64,000 bases of DNA from a virus, in the IMG/VR virus record IMGVR_UViG_3300031964_000005, positions 1 through 64,000 of that record; one strand, written 5' to 3'. The notes under the pieces are model-generated. The model was not told the DNA's origin and made no database searches. It was given only the letters and a program-made list of their open reading frames with translations. A program made the translations under genes and the position numbers. How positions within the stretch are numbered: the first letter of the stretch is position 1; the number at the start of each line of letters is the position of its first letter. This document shows, piece by piece, positions 1-8,247 of the stretch.

Positions 1-1
1 A

Positions 2-490
2 ACGACGGCTTTTGTTACTGCTGCGGTTAGTGGTGCTGGTGTAACTAGTTTTAATTCCAGAACAGGTGCTGTTACACTGACTAGTTCTGATGTTACAACA
101 GCATTAACATACACTCCGGCCAGCTTAAGCAGCCCGTCATTTACCGGTCGTGTTCAGAGTCCCGCATACAGCTACAGCGTAGTTAATTTGGGAGCCACGT
201 CCGGGACACAAACATTGAACTTAGGATTAGCAAGCGAGTGGGTAATTTCAGTTACCGGGACAACGACGTTTGCTTTCACTAATACTTTGGGGGCTTCAAC
301 GGGACAAGTGGCTTTCCTTCGCATAGGTAATGGCGGATCACAAACTATTAATTGGCCCTCGGGTACTCAGTTTGCCGGTGGAACAGCACCAGCCTTAACA
401 GCCTCGGGTAATGATGTGTTAGGCATTATGTGGGATACGGTCGGTGGCTACTACATGGTGTTTGTGATCGGTTTGAACATGGAAACATAA
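2..490 (+). CDS. Tail fibre protein, C-terminal part (5' end outside window)
   Basis: The reading frame is open to the left edge, so the true start lies outside the window; the TTG at 188 is an internal codon. About 162 residues are visible. The start of this part carries the VTSFNSRTGAVTLTSSDV motif that recurs in phage tail fibres, often ahead of the receptor-binding region. The end (GTAPALTASGNDVLGIMWD) matches the common fibre C-terminal pattern of a small beta domain. It is followed two bases later by another tail gene on the same strand. It probably contributes to host adsorption. Assignment as a fibre rests on composition and motifs; the exact fold is not resolved. Confidence 0.72.
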   Translation, partial: TTAFVTAAVSGAGVTSFNSRTGAVTLTSSDVTTALTYTPASLSSPSFTGRVQSPAYSYSVVNLGATSGTQTLNLGLASEWVISVTGTTTFAFTNTLGASTGQVAFLRIGNGGSQTINWPSGTQFAGGTAPALTASGNDVLGIMWDTVGGYYMVFVIGLNMET

Positions 491-491
491 A

Positions 492-1367
492 ATGGCAAAC
501 TTTACCTTTTTGTTAGCTAGCAAGAAAACTCCGTATGTACCGCCGGGTCCTCCTGATGGTACCTATGGGGTATTTGCATTGACTGTAGGCGGTGTGACCG
601 ACGTCTATACTTTTAGCACTAACGGGGTTGCCACGGGTGCTTCATTAACTGCAACTGTGGGCAACTCTGGGATGTCTGCGGCTGGCACCTATAACGTTGG
701 CATATTTTCCATTGGTGGTGGGAAGATATCCAACACTTATACCTGGAGTAGTAGTTCAATAGCTGCTGGCACTTCATTTATTAATAATGTAAGTGAAGGC
801 TTGGCTGCAGGTAATTCTACTATTGGGATTTTTGCTAGGGGTGGTGGCACGGACATCACCAATTCCTACACTTATAGTAGTGCAGTTACCGCAGCTGCTA
901 CATCTTTGAATCTATCATCATTCAATAACACAGGGGGTGCTGCGGGTAACTCAACACAGGGCGTATTCTCTGCGGGTGCTGGAGCAGGTAATGCTACTAC
1001 TTCTAAGTACCAGTATGGGGCAGCAACCGTTGCCTCGGGTACGGGCTTGGGCGTGGTTTCATCAGGTAATGGATGTGCATGTGGAAACTCTACGTTTGGT
1101 GTGTTTTTTGCAAGTAACAATGGTGTGTCTCGTGTTTACACTTATTCGTCTGATGCAGTAACTGCGGGTACTGCAACGGCGGATGTCCAAGCGGGAGCAG
1201 CGGCAGGTAATTCAAGTTTGGGTGTTATAGCTAGAGGTGCCTCCACAGCAGGCACGAACACTTACAACTATTCAACTAGTGCTGTGGCTACAGGTACCTC
1301 TTTAACCGCAGCTTTAAACCTGACGGAAGCCTGTTCTAACGGAGTCTATAATGTAAATGGTACCTAA
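492..1367 (+). CDS. Kelch-like repeat tail protein
   Basis: A 291-residue protein rich in Gly, Ser, Thr and Ala, built of about six repeats of roughly 43 residues with the pattern G-[IV]-F-x-x-G-G-x(4-6)-N-x-Y-T-Y-S, a variable stretch, then A-G-T-S-L and A-A-G-N-S. Repeats start near residues 26, 69, 113, 155, 198 and 243. This resembles kelch or beta-propeller-like repeats found in phage adsorption proteins. The last repeat is incomplete. GGAAA upstream of the ATG is a fair ribosome site, and the gene starts one base after the stop of the preceding fibre. The same repeat type forms the C-terminus of the fibre at 2874-4949, suggesting a shared tip domain. It is probably a surface-exposed accessory fibre; the function is inferred. 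Confidence 0.65.
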   Translation: MANFTFLLASKKTPYVPPGPPDGTYGVFALTVGGVTDVYTFSTNGVATGASLTATVGNSGMSAAGTYNVGIFSIGGGKISNTYTWSSSSIAAGTSFINNVSEGLAAGNSTIGIFARGGGTDITNSYTYSSAVTAAATSLNLSSFNNTGGAAGNSTQGVFSAGAGAGNATTSKYQYGAATVASGTGLGVVSSGNGCACGNSTFGVFFASNNGVSRVYTYSSDAVTAGTATADVQAGAAAGNSSLGVIARGASTAGTNTYNYSTSAVATGTSLTAALNLTEACSNGVYNVNGT

Positions 1368-1404
1368 TGGCCTGCACTCAAAACATCGGTAGCTAGGGGG
1401 AACA

Positions 1405-2004
1405 ATGTTGTTGATTGATCGTAAAACAAAAACAGTAATGTCTGAAACGGAACTTCGATTAAGACACCCATTAGTATCATTTCCGGCAGAATTAAAAGCA
1501 CATCACCTTCAAGGTTTTGACGTTGCAGAGTTAATAGCTACACCAAAGCCGCAAGCCTCAATGTTTATAACTACTGTAGAAGGCGTACCTGAGGAACAAG
1601 GAATTTCCTATGTCAAGACTTGGATTCAGACGCCAGTAACAGTAACAGAAGGGCAGAAAATTCTTCTGACCAAGGTAGCAAATAAACGTTGGCTAGCTTG
1701 TCAGGATATTGAAATCGCTATGAACGGGGCCTCACTAGTAGTCGATAACACTACGTGGCTTTATCTTAGAGACTTAGCTAATTATGGGTCCGGATCCTCA
1801 ATTGACTTCAAGGCCCCAAACAATGTATGGCTAACTATTAATCCTCAACAAGCTAACAAGTTGTGTACGGCCGTGACATCTGTTATTCAACAGAATTTCT
1901 CTAATGAGAAAGTTCATCACGAAGCAATAGTTAAGCTCACTACAGTTGAACAGTGGGAAGCCTACGATGTGACGACTGGGTGGCTCTCTAAAACTTCTAT
2001 CTAA
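1405..2004 (+). CDS. DUF4376-like tail fibre accessory protein
   Basis: 199 residues, preceded by a strong AGGGGG ribosome site. The C-terminal third (KLCTAVTSVIQQNFSNEK, then an H-x-x-I pattern and a final GW) resembles the DUF4376 domain common in proteins next to tail fibres, some of which are fibre-assembly chaperones. The N-terminal 120 residues are not recognised. Its place between two fibre-module genes fits an accessory or assembly role. The match is by pattern only, so the family call is tentative. Confidence 0.5.
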   Translation: MLLIDRKTKTVMSETELRLRHPLVSFPAELKAHHLQGFDVAELIATPKPQASMFITTVEGVPEEQGISYVKTWIQTPVTVTEGQKILLTKVANKRWLACQDIEIAMNGASLVVDNTTWLYLRDLANYGSGSSIDFKAPNNVWLTINPQQANKLCTAVTSVIQQNFSNEKVHHEAIVKLTTVEQWEAYDVTTGWLSKTSI

Positions 2005-2018
2005 TATAGGACTGCTAA

Positions 2019-2822
2019 ATGAACCTCAGCAAAGCTGTGCATCGTCTCTTGGCTGAAACTCAGGTAACTGATCCGCCAAACAATAATAAGAACTACCAGT
2101 GGCAGCGGGAAATGAAGCAGGGCTACAAAGGTAAGGCCCGAAAACCAGATCAGGTGTTGCCTGAGGGTACGTACACAAAAAGTGCTTCTGAAATTGCTCA
2201 TGTATTGAAGCAGCATTCGACGGACTACAAGCAGGCGATGTCAAAACTTTCTGGGTATATAAACAGCCAGGGGCGTAATCTTCAAGGTGGGGATAAAGCC
2301 CGTCTCTACGATGCAAAGAACGCATTACGACAAGCCTATGGGCAACCTGCAGAAACTGCTAGCGCTGGATACCCTTTATACGCACTGCCACCAGGTCATA
2401 ACCTAGATGATCCTGTAGGTGGTGGCTTAGGAATCCTAGAAGATCAATTAAAGGATTTGCAAATGCCGAATGATAAATTAAGTATCAAAGCAGCTCTACG
2501 CTTAGTTGAGGTCGAAAAACTTGAGGCCTCTATTTATAACTCATTGCAAAACCCAGGTAACAGCACGTCTATAGGTAGTGTAGAAGTTGAGGCGGATAAA
2601 TGGATTAAAGACGTGAAACCTGAACACGGAGTTGTTCCAGAAGGTACGTTCACAAAGAGCGCTGATCACATAGCAAAGACCTTGAAACGTGCATCCGATA
2701 GTGAAGCTAAAGCCATGGAAAGGTTAAATTTCTACGTTAATCGCCAGGGCGGCAATGCATCGGCCAAGGATAAATCTAAGTATGAAAAAGCAAAAGAAAT
2801 CCTGAAAGGCCTATATAAGTAA
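2019..2822 (+). CDS. Tandem DUF3175-like protein
   Basis: 267 residues with two copies of one module, near residues 46-110 and 205-267. Each copy runs PEGT[YF]TKSA..IA..LK, then A-M-x-x-L-x-x-Y-[IV]-N-x-Q-G-x-N, then a K-x-x-x-[YL]-x-x-A-K-x-x-L segment ending in a short helix. This is the pattern of the bacterial DUF3175 family (EGVF, AMSML.FYINRAG, AK.ELR), which normally has one copy per protein. The first 45 residues are basic and glutamine-rich; a linker of about 95 residues with PPGHNLDDPVGGG joins the copies. AGGA lies eight bases before the ATG. The function of DUF3175 is unknown to me; a DNA- or virion-associated role is a guess. Confidence 0.68.
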   Translation: MNLSKAVHRLLAETQVTDPPNNNKNYQWQREMKQGYKGKARKPDQVLPEGTYTKSASEIAHVLKQHSTDYKQAMSKLSGYINSQGRNLQGGDKARLYDAKNALRQAYGQPAETASAGYPLYALPPGHNLDDPVGGGLGILEDQLKDLQMPNDKLSIKAALRLVEVEKLEASIYNSLQNPGNSTSIGSVEVEADKWIKDVKPEHGVVPEGTFTKSADHIAKTLKRASDSEAKAMERLNFYVNRQGGNASAKDKSKYEKAKEILKGLYK

Positions 2823-2873
2823 GGTGCAATTTTATGACAGGGTGAGGAACAAGCAAAATACTAAGGGGTGATC

Positions 2874-4949
2874 ATGACTGCAGTTGTCCAGTTAAAAAGA
2901 AGTTCAAGTCCGGGACTAGTACCTGGATCAGATGAATTGGTAGCCGGGCAACTAGCTGTTAATTTGTCTTCAGGTTTGCTTTATGTGGGTACTGGATCGG
3001 CTATCATCCAAATTACGGGTAATGGAAGTGCTGCATCATTTACTACGTTGACGGCCTCAGGTGCCTCGACTTTAACAGCAGGAACAGCAAGCACTAGCAC
3101 TACGACAGGAACTCTAGTTATTACTGGGGGCCTAGGTATTAGTGGTGCTGTGTACGCAGGTTCTTTGCAAAATACTCCAATCGGTAGTTCTACCGCATCC
3201 ACTGCTTCATTCACCACTTTGGCTGCATCGGGGGCAGTAACAATGACCGCTGGCACTGCTTCGTCGTCCACAACGACAGGCACCTTGGTTATTACTGGAG
3301 GCCTAGGTGTAAGCGGTGCAATTAATGCTAATTCATTAACTATTGCAGCCTTGAATGGGACTCCCGTTGGCTCGACTACACCGAGTACGGGGGCCTTCAC
3401 GACCCTGACGTCCAATGGGGCAACGACTGTCACGGCTTCGACAGCCTCAACGTCTAGTTCCACTGGGGCCTTAGTTGTTACGGGCGGTGTGGGTATCGGA
3501 GGTGCGCTGAATATTGGAACCGCTTTAGGTGTAGCATCGGGCGGTACGGGGGCTGCAACGCTAGCAGCCAATGATGTATTGTTAGGTAATGGAACGTCAG
3601 CACTACAAACTGTAGCTCCAGGTACTTCTGGAAACGTATTAACATCCAACGGTACAACTTGGCAGTCGACGGCACCAAGCGGTGGTTCAGGTAGTCCTTA
3701 TTCAACTACACAGATATTCAATGGTTCAGCAACAGCTCAGGCAATCAAGCTTACTAACACCACGGACCTTGCAGATGTGGTAGGTGCAGCTCCTAGCTCA
3801 ACGCAGAATCTATATCTGGCAAGTGGTAAGGTTCAGTATTACACCACCAACGCAGCAAACAACTGGACTATAAACTTTGCGTTCTCGTCGTCGACCTCGC
3901 TGAACACTGCGATGTCTGTTGGTGATTCGATGACGGCCGTGCTGATGGCTACCCAGGGTACTACCGCATATGTTGCTAATGCGTTCGAGATAGACGGTAC
4001 AGCAATAACTCCCCGGTGGTTGGGTGGTATAACCCCGAGCACGGGTAATCAGAATGGTGTAGACCAGTACACATTCACGATTCTTAAAACAGCAAGCGCG
4101 ACCTACACGTTACTCGCATCGCTCACGCAGTTCAAAAACCCAGATGGTACGTACTCAATATTTGCCACTGGTAACACCACTACGACATCAAACAAATACA
4201 CGTATAGCGGTAACTTGGTTGCAGCCTCGACAGCAATGACGGCCAACGTTAGCAGTGGTGCGGGTGCGGGTACAAGCTCAATAGGTTATCTGGCATTAGG
4301 CGGATCGTCTGGTAGCACAACGATGAACGCGTTTACGTTTGCGACGGCTGGTGTGGTGGCATCGACCGCATTAACCGCTGTGTTGGGTGGTGGTGGGGCT
4401 GCTGGTAATACCACGGTCGGTATATTTGCAATGGGTAACTCTTCGACCACAACCAACATCCTAACCTATAGCGGTGATACCACTGCGGCAGGTACGGGGT
4501 TGACGGGCAACATGATTGCAGGTACGGCAGCAGGTAATTCGACAACCGGTATCTTTGCGATTTCGAACACGTCGGCCGCCACAGATGCTTACACATACAG
4601 CGGAAACACTGTTGCCTCCAGCACGTCTCTGAGTACCAGTGCTTATCGCGGTATGGCCGCAGGTAACGGCAACATAGGTATCTTCGCTTTAGGTAACAGC
4701 ACTTCGACGACAAACACCTTTACGTATTCTGGTGCAACAGTTGTCGCTGGTACGGGCCTAACGACCACAACGTCTTTCGGTAATGCCGCTGGCAATTCTA
4801 TGACTGGTATCTTTGCAATAGGTAACACGTCGACGACAACCAACGTCATAACCTACAGTGGTGATACGGTGGTCGCAGGTACGGTTCTAACGGCCACCCT
4901 CTTCGCAGGCGCTTCGGTCAACAATGGCAATCTCGGCGTCAACATGTAA
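2874..4949 (+). CDS. Large tail fibre with adaptor, triple repeats and kelch-like tip
   Basis: About 691 residues. I start at ATG 2874 (AAGGGG five bases upstream) rather than the GTG at 2868. Residues 1-45 (VVQLKRSSSPGLVPGSDELV, then AGQLAVN) form an N-terminal motif shared with the fibres at 8248 and 9920, probably the piece that docks to the tail. Next come three repeats of about 60 residues (TAGTAS, GTLVITGGLG[IV]SGA, then SFTTL), a spacer with pattern GTGAATLAANDVLLGNG, a middle beta domain, and a C-terminal array of about seven kelch-like repeats like those at 492-1367. The architecture fits an elongated trimeric fibre with a receptor-binding tip. Confidence 0.8.
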   Translation: MTAVVQLKRSSSPGLVPGSDELVAGQLAVNLSSGLLYVGTGSAIIQITGNGSAASFTTLTASGASTLTAGTASTSTTTGTLVITGGLGISGAVYAGSLQNTPIGSSTASTASFTTLAASGAVTMTAGTASSSTTTGTLVITGGLGVSGAINANSLTIAALNGTPVGSTTPSTGAFTTLTSNGATTVTASTASTSSSTGALVVTGGVGIGGALNIGTALGVASGGTGAATLAANDVLLGNGTSALQTVAPGTSGNVLTSNGTTWQSTAPSGGSGSPYSTTQIFNGSATAQAIKLTNTTDLADVVGAAPSSTQNLYLASGKVQYYTTNAANNWTINFAFSSSTSLNTAMSVGDSMTAVLMATQGTTAYVANAFEIDGTAITPRWLGGITPSTGNQNGVDQYTFTILKTASATYTLLASLTQFKNPDGTYSIFATGNTTTTSNKYTYSGNLVAASTAMTANVSSGAGAGTSSIGYLALGGSSGSTTMNAFTFATAGVVASTALTAVLGGGGAAGNTTVGIFAMGNSSTTTNILTYSGDTTAAGTGLTGNMIAGTAAGNSTTGIFAISNTSAATDAYTYSGNTVASSTSLSTSAYRGMAAGNGNIGIFALGNSTSTTNTFTYSGATVVAGTGLTTTTSFGNAAGNSMTGIFAIGNTSTTTNVITYSGDTVVAGTVLTATLFAGASVNNGNLGVNM

Positions 4950-4962
4950 TTAAGGAAATGAA

Positions 4963-5580
4963 ATGACAACCATGTATTCAGCTTTAGTCTACCCACTGAC
5001 CCCAGAAGGACAAGGTTATTCCAGACCTGAGCTGCCGTCGACATTCGTTAGCCAATACGGTATCAGCCCAACATGGAATCCCTATTCGGCTAATGTGGCC
5101 GACCGCACGGAATACTGGGCGGATACAGCGGGCACTCTCACCGTCGAAGAAGTAGAGATTCTGCTGATCGGCCTAACGGGTATTCAGACCGCACAGGTAG
5201 CATTGGTTAGTGCCGGATGTCAGGCCGCGATCTTCGCAGGCTTTACATCCAGTGCATTAGGTGAGGCCTACACATACCCGTCTCAGCTACAAGATCAACT
5301 GAATCTTAACGGGGAAATCACCCTGTCGCAGTTGGCTGCTAGTCAGGCGGCAGGATGGACTACTACGTTCTGGTGCGCAGACTCCACCGGTAACTGGGAA
5401 ATGCGTGCCCACACGGCTGCACAAATCCAACAGGTAGGCTCTGACTTCGTAGCTTCGAAATTGGCTAATATCCAGCAGAACATTGTGTTAGCAGGTCAGA
5501 TCATGGCCGTTACCAACGCTACGCCTAATCCAGTGGACGCAGTTCAAGCCATTGTGTGGGCTGCACCTTCTGTCGCGTAA
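4963..5580 (+). CDS. DUF4376-like protein, paralog 1
   Basis: 205 residues starting MTTMYS, with AAGGAAA upstream. It is clearly paralogous to the protein at 5936-6544: both share LVYPLTPEG, TFVS, TWNPYS, a Tyr-Trp pair, AGTLT, AAQIQQV and the ending IVWxAP. The segment AYTYPSQLQDQLNL, then W..TFWCADSTGNW and HTAAQIQQVG follows the DUF4376 consensus (YPS..DQ.NL, W...FWC.D..G.W, HT..QIQ.V). Such proteins lie beside phage fibres and may help fibre assembly or trimerisation. It follows the large fibre by 13 bases. The role is inferred from position and family. Confidence 0.66.
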   Translation: MTTMYSALVYPLTPEGQGYSRPELPSTFVSQYGISPTWNPYSANVADRTEYWADTAGTLTVEEVEILLIGLTGIQTAQVALVSAGCQAAIFAGFTSSALGEAYTYPSQLQDQLNLNGEITLSQLAASQAAGWTTTFWCADSTGNWEMRAHTAAQIQQVGSDFVASKLANIQQNIVLAGQIMAVTNATPNPVDAVQAIVWAAPSVA

Positions 5581-5589
5581 GGAACGATG

Positions 5590-5910
5590 ATGACTAGACT
5601 TCAGCTGTTTGGCCTAGCCGTAATATGCATCGTCTTCATGCCATTTCTGGCCCTGTTCTTGGTAGCTCAAGCACTGTTTGGGTCGAAGAACAGGGCCAAG
5701 AATATGGAAATCGCTGAGGGTGAAGAAGGCAACTCCTTGTTCGGTGGTCCTCCTATTCAGACCATAAGTGCTAGGACCGGTAACGCTTTGATTCAAGGCA
5801 AACGTTGGGCACAGATTATCGGCCCAATGATCGATCACCTAATGGGCAAGGGCCATTGCCTATCTAATGCAACGATCCCGGTTCCGGCTGGGTTTGTTGT
5901 ACCTTACTGA
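5590..5910 (+). CDS. Small single-span membrane protein
   Basis: About 106 residues. ATGATG at 5587 offers two starts; the second (5590) has better spacing from AAGGA. Residues 5-32 are strongly hydrophobic (LFGLAVICIVFMPFLALFLV), followed by a basic stretch SKNRAKN, which predicts one membrane helix with the C-terminus in the cytoplasm. The remainder is soluble and unrecognised. It is wedged between two DUF4376-like paralogs. It may be a membrane-associated accessory protein; I see no enzymatic motif and no close similarity to known holins. Confidence 0.55.
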   Translation: MTRLQLFGLAVICIVFMPFLALFLVAQALFGSKNRAKNMEIAEGEEGNSLFGGPPIQTISARTGNALIQGKRWAQIIGPMIDHLMGKGHCLSNATIPVPAGFVVPY

Positions 5911-5935
5911 CCGTAATCGTAACTAAGGAAATAAG

Positions 5936-6544
5936 ATGACAACCATGTACTCACCGTTGGTGTATCCGTTGACCCCTGAAGGCGAAGGTTATTCGGAACC
6001 GACATTACCCTCGACGTTTGTATCGCTGTACGCTACCACACCAACATGGAATCCGTATTCCACGAATGCAGCGGATCGCACTCAATATTGGGTGGACACT
6101 GCTGGTACTCTGACGCTTGAAGAGGTTGAAGTTCTTCTATATGGTCTATCCGGTATTCAGTCTCAACAGATTGCAATCGTGGCTACCGGGTATCAAGCGG
6201 CATTGGTTGCTGGTTTTACCTCTAGTGCCTTGGGTTCGGCTTATACCTATCCGTCTCAAGTACAGGATCAACTAAATATCCTAGGTGCTTCTGCACTTTC
6301 GTTTACCGCAGCAGGACAAGTTGGGGGTTGGACGACGCAACTCTATTGTACCAATTCAAGTGGTGTCGGTGCTATGGTTGCCCATACAGCTGCACAAATT
6401 CAGCAAGTATTGACTGATAGCGAAACTAATAAACAAGCAATTATCAATCAGAATTTGACACTAGCTGCTTCGATCTTGGCTATCACAACGTCAACCGATA
6501 GTGCGATTGATGAAATTCAAGCAATCGTTTGGGTTGCTCCCTAG
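5936..6544 (+). CDS. DUF4376-like protein, paralog 2
   Basis: 202 residues, a diverged copy of the protein at 4963-5580, sharing MTTMYS at the start and PTWNPYSTNAADRTQYW, AYTYPSQVQDQLN, HTAAQIQQV and AIVWVAP. AAGGAAA is placed upstream as in the first copy, so the duplication included the ribosome site. In the segment equivalent to FWCADSTGNW this copy reads LYCTNSSGVG, losing the aromatic residues. That suggests partner specificity has drifted. Likely role: accessory or assembly factor for a neighbouring fibre. Confidence 0.64.
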   Translation: MTTMYSPLVYPLTPEGEGYSEPTLPSTFVSLYATTPTWNPYSTNAADRTQYWVDTAGTLTLEEVEVLLYGLSGIQSQQIAIVATGYQAALVAGFTSSALGSAYTYPSQVQDQLNILGASALSFTAAGQVGGWTTQLYCTNSSGVGAMVAHTAAQIQQVLTDSETNKQAIINQNLTLAASILAITTSTDSAIDEIQAIVWVAP

Positions 6545-6571
6545 TAACTAAAATCCCAGACAGGTTAAGCC

Positions 6572-6928
6572 ATGAAATTTTATACCAAAGACAAACCAAA
6601 CGGAACAAAATCTATGTTGTTTGAGTGTCCTGGTTGTGAGTCCATGCACATGGTGCATGTGGCGGGAACCGGCCACCCTGTCTGGACGTTTAATGGCAAT
6701 GTATTCTTTCCAACTGTTAGCCCTAGTGTATTAGTTAAATGGGACCAGTGGTTTCCGTCCGCGTCTAATCCAGAGATTAGGTCAAAGATTAAGAGCGGCG
6801 AGATAGTGCAGGAAAAGAAGGCTATGGTGTGTCACTCGTTTATTAAGGATGGGATGATTCAATTCTTGAATGACTGCACGCATAAGTTAGCAGGACAAAC
6901 CGTAGAAATTCCTGAATGGGAAGAATAG
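6572..6928 (+). CDS. DUF6527-like zinc-binding protein
   Basis: 118 residues. The order FECPGCESMHMVHV, W.FNG, FPTVSPSVLV, then VCHSFIKDGMIQFLNDCTHK and LAGQTVEIP matches the small phage and prophage family DUF6527, sometimes mislabelled ammonia monooxygenase. Conserved Cys and His (CPGC, H, CH, C-T-H) suggest one zinc site. Its function is not established. It follows the fibre module and is probably a virion-morphogenesis or host-takeover accessory gene. Confidence 0.62.
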   Translation: MKFYTKDKPNGTKSMLFECPGCESMHMVHVAGTGHPVWTFNGNVFFPTVSPSVLVKWDQWFPSASNPEIRSKIKSGEIVQEKKAMVCHSFIKDGMIQFLNDCTHKLAGQTVEIPEWEE

Positions 6929-6986
6929 AAATTAGTAGTCCAAAACAATAAAGTCAAAACCCCTTCCTACAAATATAGGTACCAAA

Positions 6987-7634
6987 TTGAACTCAAAACC
7001 ACATCGTCAGAACTCCAAATTCCAATTAACGTATTTCATGGCCGGTGATTGCAAAACCGCAGATGGTGCATGGTCCTTGATGTACGGGCAGAAGATAGAT
7101 ATCGAGGGCAAGCTTAGGCATGCTGAAGCACAGAAACTCAAACGTGATGCCAAGATCATGGCTGCTGAAGAGGTATTGGATGATCCAAAGGCAAAGCCTA
7201 GCGAGAAACTTTATGCTAGAGCCGATATTGCTGAAGCCTTGGCTGATGTCCCTACATGGGAAATGAATTTGCAAGCAGCTAAGATGGAACTCGTAGATAT
7301 CCAAGAAAACATGGATAAGCTTGAGCCTCATCGCAAATACGCTCACCTTCCCTTGCTTGAAGCTACTGAAGCTTGTCAGCAAGAGGAATGGTTACTTGAA
7401 CTTCAAGCCAGAGTCGAGAACTACATGATTAGCCAAGGATCGATTCCGGCCGATCACCTGAACACCATGCGCTGTCATCCGGAGTTCCATACACGGATTG
7501 TTCCGCATATTAAAAATGTCTATCAGGCAAGACTTAAGCTCACTGCCGCAACAGCAATGGATGGATTGGAACTCTTGAGTCCGAATACGTATCAATTAGA
7601 AGCACCAACAGAAAATAAAGAAGGTGGGGAATAA
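6987..7634 (+). CDS. Hypothetical helical protein
   Basis: 215 residues from a TTG start with AGG seven bases upstream; the next ATG (7038) has no ribosome site, so TTG is preferred. Most of the sequence is predicted helical, with Lys, Glu and Ala heptad-like stretches between residues 35 and 125. A conserved-looking core reads EEWLLELQARVENYM, then GSIPADHLNTMRCHP and a Tyr/Arg-rich helix. No enzyme motif is visible. I do not recognise a named family. Confidence 0.55.
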   Translation: MNSKPHRQNSKFQLTYFMAGDCKTADGAWSLMYGQKIDIEGKLRHAEAQKLKRDAKIMAAEEVLDDPKAKPSEKLYARADIAEALADVPTWEMNLQAAKMELVDIQENMDKLEPHRKYAHLPLLEATEACQQEEWLLELQARVENYMISQGSIPADHLNTMRCHPEFHTRIVPHIKNVYQARLKLTAATAMDGLELLSPNTYQLEAPTENKEGGE

Positions 7635-7642
7635 CTAACCAC

Positions 7643-7655
7643 TGTATAAAATCAA
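7643..7655 (+). promoter_or_regulatory. Candidate promoter element TGTATAAAATCAA
   Basis: The 13-mer TGTATAAAATCAA lies 23 bases upstream of the ATG at 7678. The identical 13-mer occurs on the - strand at 55997-56009, ahead of another well-spaced gene. The TATAAAAT core resembles T4-type late promoters (TATAAATA). A transcript starting near 7659 would carry the GAGGT ribosome site. It is an inference from a repeated motif, not a demonstrated promoter. Confidence 0.4.
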
Positions 7656-7677
7656 CGACTAGTCACCGAGGTAGACC

Positions 7678-8226
7678 ATGAGTTTAATATTTTTCCCCTA
7701 CACAGTTGTCCAGTCAAATGGTACCTTGGTGCCTAGTCAATCACCGACGGTTGATAGTCTACCCTTAGAACCATCTGAAAGTTTAAGTGTGATTCTGACA
7801 CAGAACAACGGTAGTGCTATTGCAGGTATTTATCAATGGGTTATTAACTCTCAAGGTGGACAATGGAGGTACATGGCACCATTCGCTGTGTTCTGTGATC
7901 AATTATTCACTGTCAGTTCCACCTTTATTTGTTTTCCCAATCAAGGTTCAACTTTGCTTCAGGTAGGTCCATCAGGAACCGCGAATATTCTGGTCTACAG
8001 ATACGGCGTACAAGTTGTTAATTACACCGTAGGTGAAACAGGACTTACCTTAGAATCTCCAGCTTCTGCGAATGATGTGTATTTAGTAGTACAAACTTCT
8101 ACTATGACTCCGGCGTCGGCAGCGGTACCGGAAGCTCCGGTAGTACCTGACGAACCTTTTGTCAGGGTTGACGGTACGTGGGAACCGTTGCAAGACTTTC
8201 TTGATGCGGGTGCATTCGTTGGTTAA
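7678..8226 (+). CDS. Hypothetical virion-type protein
   Basis: 182 residues, beta-rich, with many Ser, Thr, Val and Gly, like neighbouring structural proteins. GAGGT sits just before the ATG and a candidate promoter element lies upstream. The C-terminus has a Pro/Ala/Glu linker (PEAPVVPDEP) and a short tail ending in WEPLQDFLDAGAFVG, which may be a docking peptide. No known domain was recognised. It may be a fibre-associated or capsid-decoration protein, by composition only. Confidence 0.5.
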   Translation: MSLIFFPYTVVQSNGTLVPSQSPTVDSLPLEPSESLSVILTQNNGSAIAGIYQWVINSQGGQWRYMAPFAVFCDQLFTVSSTFICFPNQGSTLLQVGPSGTANILVYRYGVQVVNYTVGETGLTLESPASANDVYLVVQTSTMTPASAAVPEAPVVPDEPFVRVDGTWEPLQDFLDAGAFVG

Positions 8227-8247
8227 TATTTTAAGGAGTAGTCTATC

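Noticed and set aside
2981-3649. A 222-residue - strand open frame inside the large fibre
   Set aside because: Low-complexity shadow of the GT-rich fibre repeats, with no ribosome site, lying opposite a clear coding frame.
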